Under the pieces are notes generated by a model. That model worked only from the letters and a program-made list of their open reading frames with translations, made no database searches and had not been told where the DNA came from. Both the position numbers and the translations under genes were made by a program. Shown here one piece after another: positions 34,152 to 38,426 of a stretch of DNA of 38,426 bases. Origin of the DNA: Nitrospirota bacterium (lineage in GTDB: Bacteria > Nitrospirota > Nitrospiria > Nitrospirales > Nitrospiraceae); contig JACAFD010000093.1 in assembly GCA_013388555.1 (NCBI GenBank), positions 1 to 38,426 on the forward strand, in the 5' to 3' direction. Positions within the stretch are counted from its first letter, which is position 1. Every line of letters begins with the position of its first letter.

Positions 34152-35256
34152 GTGGTGCATGATCGGGCTCGTTTGTCTCTTGCTGGGTGAGCAGACGGGA
34201 CAGGCTGAGGGCCTTGCGTCGAAGGCTCGGGCGGTTGCCGCTCACCAGGCTGAGCGGCATCTGAAGAATATTCGCCAGCTGACGGTGGGCCGGCAGAATG
34301 CCGAAGCCTACTTTTCTTTCAGCGGGACCAAGTTGATTTTCCAATCCACGAATAATTGGATGAAGGACACCTACGCGGCCACGCTCGAACCAGCCGATGC
34401 CGGGCTTGGTTGTTATCAGATGTATGTGATGGACCTGGAAAGCGACACCGTGCGATTGGTGAGTACCGGAGCCGGCGCCACGACGTGCGGATACTTTTTC
34501 CCGGGGGATCGCCGCGTGCTCTATTCATCGACCCATGCGTCAGGGCCGAATTGTCCGCCGAAGCCGAAGCGGGAGGGGGCCTACCGCTGGGCCTTGGATG
34601 ACTATGATATCTATGCCGTCCGCATCGATGGACAGGAGATGCAGCGCTTGACCTCCACGCCAGGCTACGACGCGGAAGCAACCGTGTCGCCGGACGGCAA
34701 GACGATCGTCTGGACATCCGTGAAAGACGGGGACCTGGATCTCTATGCGATGAATCTCGATGGTTCGCATCCCCGGCGGCTAACCAGCGAGATCGGCTAC
34801 GACGGCGGAGGCTTCTTTTCGCCGGACAGCAAGCGCATCGTCTATCGGGCCGCGCATCCCACCGATCAGGCGGAGATCGATAAGTACAAGGACTTGCTCA
34901 ACCAGAGGCTGGTGGAGCCGGGACAACTTGAAATTTTCGTGATGAATGCGGATGGAAGCGGCCAGCGGCAGGTCACGTCGAACGGCGCCTCGAATTTCTC
35001 GCCGTTCTACTTTCCCAACGGCAAAAGGATCATCTTCTCATCGAATATTGAAACGAAGGGCGAGGGAGGCAGGCCAAGTTTTCATCTCTACGCAATCGGT
35101 GAGGATGGCCAGGGCCTCGAACGGCTCACGTTCGACGGACAATTTAACAGTTTCCCCATGTTCTCGCCGGATGGCGCCAGCCTGGTGTGGGTATCGGATC
35201 GACAGGCCAAGACGCCCGGAGAGTTCAATGTCTTTCTCGCAGACTGGGTTCCCTGA
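34129..35256 (+). CDS. TolB-like beta-propeller protein
   Basis: A 375-aa exported protein with signal peptide (WCMIGLVCLLLGEQTGQAEG) and WD40-like PD40 repeats. FSFSGTKLIFQSTN, ATVSPDGKTIVWTSVKDGD, GFFSPDSKRIVYRA, FYFPNGKRIIFSSN and FPMFSPDGASLVWVSD each close a propeller blade. These are TolB-type repeats, but there is no TolB N-terminal domain and no tol-pal genes nearby. GGAGGT (34115-34120) fixes ATG 34129 despite an open frame to 33985. It overlaps the metallopeptidase gene by 23 nt, so the two are probably co-translated and may act together outside the inner membrane. Confidence 0.9.
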   Translation: MQAIPFGKWCMIGLVCLLLGEQTGQAEGLASKARAVAAHQAERHLKNIRQLTVGRQNAEAYFSFSGTKLIFQSTNNWMKDTYAATLEPADAGLGCYQMYVMDLESDTVRLVSTGAGATTCGYFFPGDRRVLYSSTHASGPNCPPKPKREGAYRWALDDYDIYAVRIDGQEMQRLTSTPGYDAEATVSPDGKTIVWTSVKDGDLDLYAMNLDGSHPRRLTSEIGYDGGGFFSPDSKRIVYRAAHPTDQAEIDKYKDLLNQRLVEPGQLEIFVMNADGSGQRQVTSNGASNFSPFYFPNGKRIIFSSNIETKGEGGRPSFHLYAIGEDGQGLERLTFDGQFNSFPMFSPDGASLVWVSDRQAKTPGEFNVFLADWVP

Positions 35257-35303
35257 ATCCGGTATTCGCTCAGCGTGAGTCGTTAACGTGTAGACCGATT
35301 CTC

Positions 35304-36392
35304 ATGGCTCTCCCACGATTCGCGATTCGCGATTCACGATTCACGCCTGTTGCCTCCTTCCTCCTCTCCGTCTGCGCCCTCATCCTTGCGTTCGTGGGAT
35401 TGTTCGAATGGGATGTGCCGCTGACCAGGTTCGTCCGTTCCCTCTATCCCTCGGCCGGCGCTGAACCCAATCAATGGCTGCTTCTGTTCAGCAACATCGG
35501 TGACCGCATAGCCAAGGGGGAATCGCTGGTGGTCCTGAGCTTGGGGCTTCTGGCGGTCGGGTATGGGTTGAAACATCCACAGTGGAAAGATGCCGGCTGG
35601 CGAAGTCTTATTGGACACGGCCTAGCAGCAGTGAGTGCCAATATTTTAAAACATGTCATTGGCCGTCCGCGCCCCAAGTTCATGCATGCCGGCAATCTCG
35701 AGTTGTCTCCAGTCAGCGGTAGCGGCTGGGATTCGTTCCCGTCCGGGCATGCAGCGGCAGCGTTGGCGGTTGCAACTGTACTGGCTGTAAAGTTCCCGCG
35801 AGTGAGATGGCCCGTTCTCGCTGTGGCAGTGGCCGTTGCCGCCAGCCGAGTTTTCCGTGGGTCGCACTATCTGACCGACGTGGCCGGAGGAGCGGCTTTG
35901 GGCTGTGTCATGGGAATGGTTGCAGCCCATCCCTGGCGTGAATGGCGCCCATCGATCGGTATTGCGATCAATCGGATGACGCCATTTTTTGTGGTCACGC
36001 TCGCATTGGTCTGGACGATTGTGCATCTCCCGTCCGAAGGCTGGCCATTTCAACAACTCTTGTGGAGCGGCCTGGTCCTCACCCTGGTGGGACTTGCGGG
36101 CCATGTCTTGTGGACTGTGCAGGTGTCATGGTGTCCGGTCTGGCTCTCCGGACCGCTGACTCGTAGTCTCGTGGGAGTGGGATTAGGGATGACGACCGGC
36201 TCCCTGTTTGTCACGATCATCGTCCTGTTCGTCTGTGCTTCGCGGTGGCTTGAAAGTTTACCGGGTCAGGTTGAATCTAGGGTTGATGGTCATGGAGGGC
36301 TATGGGCAGCCATGGCGGAGGGCCTATTCGTTGCAGCGATGTTGCTGGTGCTGGGAGCGAGCTATGCCCTGAAAGGCATCGTACCGATGTAG
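35304..36392 (+). CDS. PAP2-family membrane phosphatase
   Basis: A 362-aa integral membrane lipid phosphatase. The three catalytic motifs are present: KHVIGRPRP (K-x6-RP), FPSGHAAA (PSGH) and SRVFRGSHYLTD (SR-x5-H-x3-D). The PAP2 domain spans about 100-220, with hydrophobic segments through the protein, and an extra hydrophobic region of about 140 residues follows. Substrates could be undecaprenyl pyrophosphate or phosphatidylglycerophosphate/lipid A phosphates. The minus-strand lipid A-type genes next door favour an envelope role. The first codons contain four tandem 7-bp repeats, and no Shine-Dalgarno precedes ATG 35304. The start is therefore uncertain. Confidence 0.87.
   Translation: MALPRFAIRDSRFTPVASFLLSVCALILAFVGLFEWDVPLTRFVRSLYPSAGAEPNQWLLLFSNIGDRIAKGESLVVLSLGLLAVGYGLKHPQWKDAGWRSLIGHGLAAVSANILKHVIGRPRPKFMHAGNLELSPVSGSGWDSFPSGHAAAALAVATVLAVKFPRVRWPVLAVAVAVAASRVFRGSHYLTDVAGGAALGCVMGMVAAHPWREWRPSIGIAINRMTPFFVVTLALVWTIVHLPSEGWPFQQLLWSGLVLTLVGLAGHVLWTVQVSWCPVWLSGPLTRSLVGVGLGMTTGSLFVTIIVLFVCASRWLESLPGQVESRVDGHGGLWAAMAEGLFVAAMLLVLGASYALKGIVPM
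35314..35341 (+). repeat. Four tandem CRCGATT heptamers in the PAP2 gene start
   Basis: CACGATT, CGCGATT, CGCGATT and CACGATT follow each other exactly (28 bp), then CACGCC. A 7-bp unit changes the reading frame when a copy is gained or lost. It starts 10 bases after the first base of the proposed ATG. Confidence 0.85.
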
Positions 36393-36393
36393 C

Positions 36394-36458
36394 CTTGTTC
36401 GTTTGGTTTATTGTGTTTGTCTTGTTTATTTGGTTGAACCAGACCAACCAGATCAACC
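36394..36458. repeat. T/G-rich then A/C-rich degenerate repeat between convergent genes
   Basis: The left half repeats GTTTGGTTTATT / TTGTTTATTTGGTT. The right half repeats ACCAGACCAACC / ACCAGATCAACC. The halves are partly complementary, so a folded transcript is possible. It fills most of the gap between the PAP2 stop and the glycosyltransferase stop and may act as a bidirectional terminator. Confidence 0.45.
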
Positions 36459-36464
36459 TTTCAA

Positions 36465-38201
36465 TCAATGGCCGAGTACGCTGGGCTGAGGAGGTGGGAC
36501 CGCAGCTTCTGGCACCGTCACCATCGGCTGGTTGGCGAGCAGCACGTAGCCGTAGCGTTTGAGAACGGGGACCAGGGTAACTGCTTCTGCCGGCAATTTT
36601 GACTGCGCATTCTCTGGTAGTAAGATCATAACTCTCTTTGACTCTTTCAGGGCCGTCCGTATCCTGTCCTCTTCCCCTCTATGTACGAAGAGTGTCTTAC
36701 GTCTCGCGTAAAATACTGATGACGCTCTCGTGGTGCCATAGGCAATGAATTGATCCTGGGGGGTGAGGTTCAGTCCCGCTGCATAGGCAAGTTCCTGGGG
36801 AGGCGCGACCATATATCTATTGATGTGGGGAATGACGAGGACGATGATGATGAGGACCAGACTGGCCAAGGTCGCCCCTGCTGCCCAAAACGCTCCTCCA
36901 CGCCGTTCATCGTTCAATCCCAGGTATCCCACTAACCCCATACCGATTAACAACAGAGTCGCAAGCAGATAGGGACCGCTGCCGAGATCGACCTGTCCGG
37001 CCAGGGGGAATTCCTTCACCAGCTTGGAGGCGTAGGTTGCGTAGAGTGTGGGGAGGGAGGCAAAGGCGATGGCCAAGAGATACCCCACCCCCATCATGAG
37101 ATGAATTGAACCACGAATTCCTTTTGTCGTCGGATCTTGGAGGCATCGCGACCAGTAGGAGGCCGTCAATATAGCGGCGGCAGGAAACAATGGGCCAATG
37201 TAGTGGGGCAGACGGGTTGAAGAAGCGGTGAAGAATATGAAAACGCCCACGACCCAGAGAGATGCAAAGAGATCGAGCTCGGATGCTTCATAGGGATCTG
37301 GATGTGTTCGTGCGCGGCGTATAAGGTACCAATCTTTGAGAGTGTGATAGAGCGGGATAGGCAGCAGTGCGCTCCAAGGAAAGAAGCCGATGAGTAAGAC
37401 CGGGAAATAGAAGAAGATGGTCCCGTAATGTCCTTCCATCGGGCTGAAGAATCGGCCGATCGTATGGACCTTCGCGCCTGAGGCATAGGCCTCGCCATGC
37501 ACGATGAACATGGCTGCATACCAGGGCGCAGCGAGCAGGATGAACAGCAGCATGCCCGCAAGGGGGAATCCCTTCTGCCAATACTCGGGCCAGCGGCGCG
37601 CCCAAGTGAGGTAGAGCACCGCCGCGATGAGGGGCACGGCGAATCCGACAGGTCCCTTCGTCAGCGTGGCGAGAGCCATACCGATATAGAATGCCCAGAT
37701 CCACCGGCGTACGCCGTTTTCTCCGTGCAGCCCCAGCCAGAATCCGTACAGCGACGCTGTGGTGAAGAAGATCAGGACACTGTCTGTCAGTGCCATGCGC
37801 CCGAGTCCAAGGATTTCCAGGTTGAGCAAGAGCATCAAAGCGCCGAAGAGTGCAATGGTTCGGTCGCGCTGGTGTATGAGAAACAGGTAATGGATGAGAA
37901 TCAACCCAACGCCAAAGAGAGCTGAGGGGAATCGTGCCGCGAACGTATTGACACCGAACAGGCGGTACGACTGATCCATCAACCAATAGATAAAGACCGG
38001 TTTCGCGACGCGCAGCTCACCATTGAACGTGGGCGTCAGGCGGTCCCCCGACTCGAACATCTCGCGCCCGGCCTCGGCGTTTCGCCCCTCGTCTTGGTCG
38101 GTCAGGCCCATGTCGCCGAGCCCTATGAAGAACAGCAGTCCAGACAGCAGGAGGAGGGCCAGGAGAATCAAAGCGTGGTGAGAACGGTCGGTCGTGGTCA
38201 T
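36465..38201 (-). CDS. GT39/ArnT-like glycosyltransferase
   Basis: A 578-aa inner-membrane polyprenyl-phosphate-dependent glycosyltransferase (PMT_2/ArnT superfamily). It opens with a membrane helix and then the first-loop acidic motif GLTDQDEGRNAEAGREMFES, with the catalytic-type Asp/Glu. FNGELRVAKPVFIYWLMD follows, then about ten hydrophobic segments, and a soluble C-terminal domain (about 480-578). Members transfer aminoarabinose, mannose or other sugars to lipid A, proteins or surface glycans. It is read leftward, 57 nt after a LAB_N gene, an arrangement typical of ArnT-like lipid A modification clusters. The sugar and acceptor cannot be deduced. Confidence 0.92.
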   Translation of the reverse strand: MTTTDRSHHALILLALLLLSGLLFFIGLGDMGLTDQDEGRNAEAGREMFESGDRLTPTFNGELRVAKPVFIYWLMDQSYRLFGVNTFAARFPSALFGVGLILIHYLFLIHQRDRTIALFGALMLLLNLEILGLGRMALTDSVLIFFTTASLYGFWLGLHGENGVRRWIWAFYIGMALATLTKGPVGFAVPLIAAVLYLTWARRWPEYWQKGFPLAGMLLFILLAAPWYAAMFIVHGEAYASGAKVHTIGRFFSPMEGHYGTIFFYFPVLLIGFFPWSALLPIPLYHTLKDWYLIRRARTHPDPYEASELDLFASLWVVGVFIFFTASSTRLPHYIGPLFPAAAILTASYWSRCLQDPTTKGIRGSIHLMMGVGYLLAIAFASLPTLYATYASKLVKEFPLAGQVDLGSGPYLLATLLLIGMGLVGYLGLNDERRGGAFWAAGATLASLVLIIIVLVIPHINRYMVAPPQELAYAAGLNLTPQDQFIAYGTTRASSVFYARRKTLFVHRGEEDRIRTALKESKRVMILLPENAQSKLPAEAVTLVPVLKRYGYVLLANQPMVTVPEAAVPPPQPSVLGH

Positions 38202-38258
38202 GAAATCGTTCTAATTGTGTGATGGCCGCATACGTTGAGAATGTTGGATCGCAAAGAG

Positions 38259-38426
38259 TTATGTTCGTGGAGAGGAGGGGCCGATCGGCTGGTTTGCCTG
38301 GTTCGAGCGAGAGATCAGCATCAGGTTGCGAATATAGACGATGGCCCCGATGCTCTGTCCTGCGATGAAGACAGGATCTTCTCGATAAATCGCAAAGGCG
38401 AGCGTGATGAGTCCGCCTATCAGGCT
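38259..38426 (-). CDS. Lipid A biosynthesis N-terminal-domain (LAB_N) protein, C-terminal fragment
   Basis: The window holds the last 55 codons and TAA of a minus-strand gene whose start lies beyond 38426. The residues LAFAIYREDPVFIAGQS and VYIRNLMLISRS match the small membrane LAB_N domain (xYRxDPVFIxGQ, then YxRNLxLI). LAB_N proteins of about 90-110 aa usually stand with GT2 and ArnT-like genes. It would be the upstream partner of the glycosyltransferase. The short tail NQANQPIGPSSPRT ends the protein. Confidence 0.75.
   Translation of the reverse strand, partial: SLIGGLITLAFAIYREDPVFIAGQSIGAIVYIRNLMLISRSNQANQPIGPSSPRT

Overview
The window looks like chromosomal DNA from a Nitrospira-type bacterium (phylum Nitrospirota). 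This rests on gene content and order, moderate-to-high GC, Shine-Dalgarno style starts, and short degenerate repeats between genes; it is an inference, since no 16S or marker search could be run. I see no transposase, integrase, phage gene or CRISPR array, so this is ordinary core genome carrying a large type IV pilus locus.

Region 1 (1-7417) is an aspartate-family and branched-chain amino-acid operon: alaC-like aminotransferase (5' end cut by the window), hom, thrC, an ApgM-like protein, lysC and cimA. The genes overlap or lie within a few bases of each other, apart from a gap of about 60-115 bp before cimA. No standard thrB is present, and the ApgM-like protein sits where homoserine kinase would be expected. 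Region 2 (7440-12271) holds housekeeping genes: an IHF/HU DNA-bending protein, a MerR regulator, tRNA-Pro(GGG), surE, a DedA membrane protein, cysS and rlmB. A small LuxR-type HTH protein (12282-12557, minus strand) converges on rlmB.

Region 3 (12777-28211) is a type IV pilus locus. In order it has prepilin peptidase pilD, a first minor-pilin set (FimT/GspH-, PilV-, PilW- and PilX-like), the assembly ATPase pilB, a second set (FimT, PilV, PilW, PilX), a small exported protein, the giant adhesin PilY1 and a lipoprotein with Ig/cadherin-like repeats. PilD would process the prepilins, PilB would power assembly, and PilY1 with the second minor-pilin set would form the priming/tip complex. The second pilX carries an amber stop at codon 3 of its leader peptide, the most striking anomaly here.

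Region 4 (28316-30910) is phoH-ybeY-ftsY. Region 5 (31109-36392) has a two-receiver response regulator, an M1-type metallopeptidase, a TolB-like propeller protein and a PAP2 phosphatase. Region 6 (36465-38426, minus strand) has a GT39/ArnT-like glycosyltransferase and the C-terminal end of a lipid A biosynthesis N-terminal-domain (LAB_N) protein, cut by the window end.

No gene-free stretch exceeds 300 bp. The longest gaps (12558-12776, 13560-13821, 19094-19336, 30911-31108) were read; palindromes or repeats are listed where seen. The best candidates for new biology are the broken pilX leader, the ApgM-like protein that has lost metal-binding histidines in a threonine operon, the paired palindromes upstream of the second pilin operon, and a 7-bp tandem repeat at the start of the PAP2 gene.
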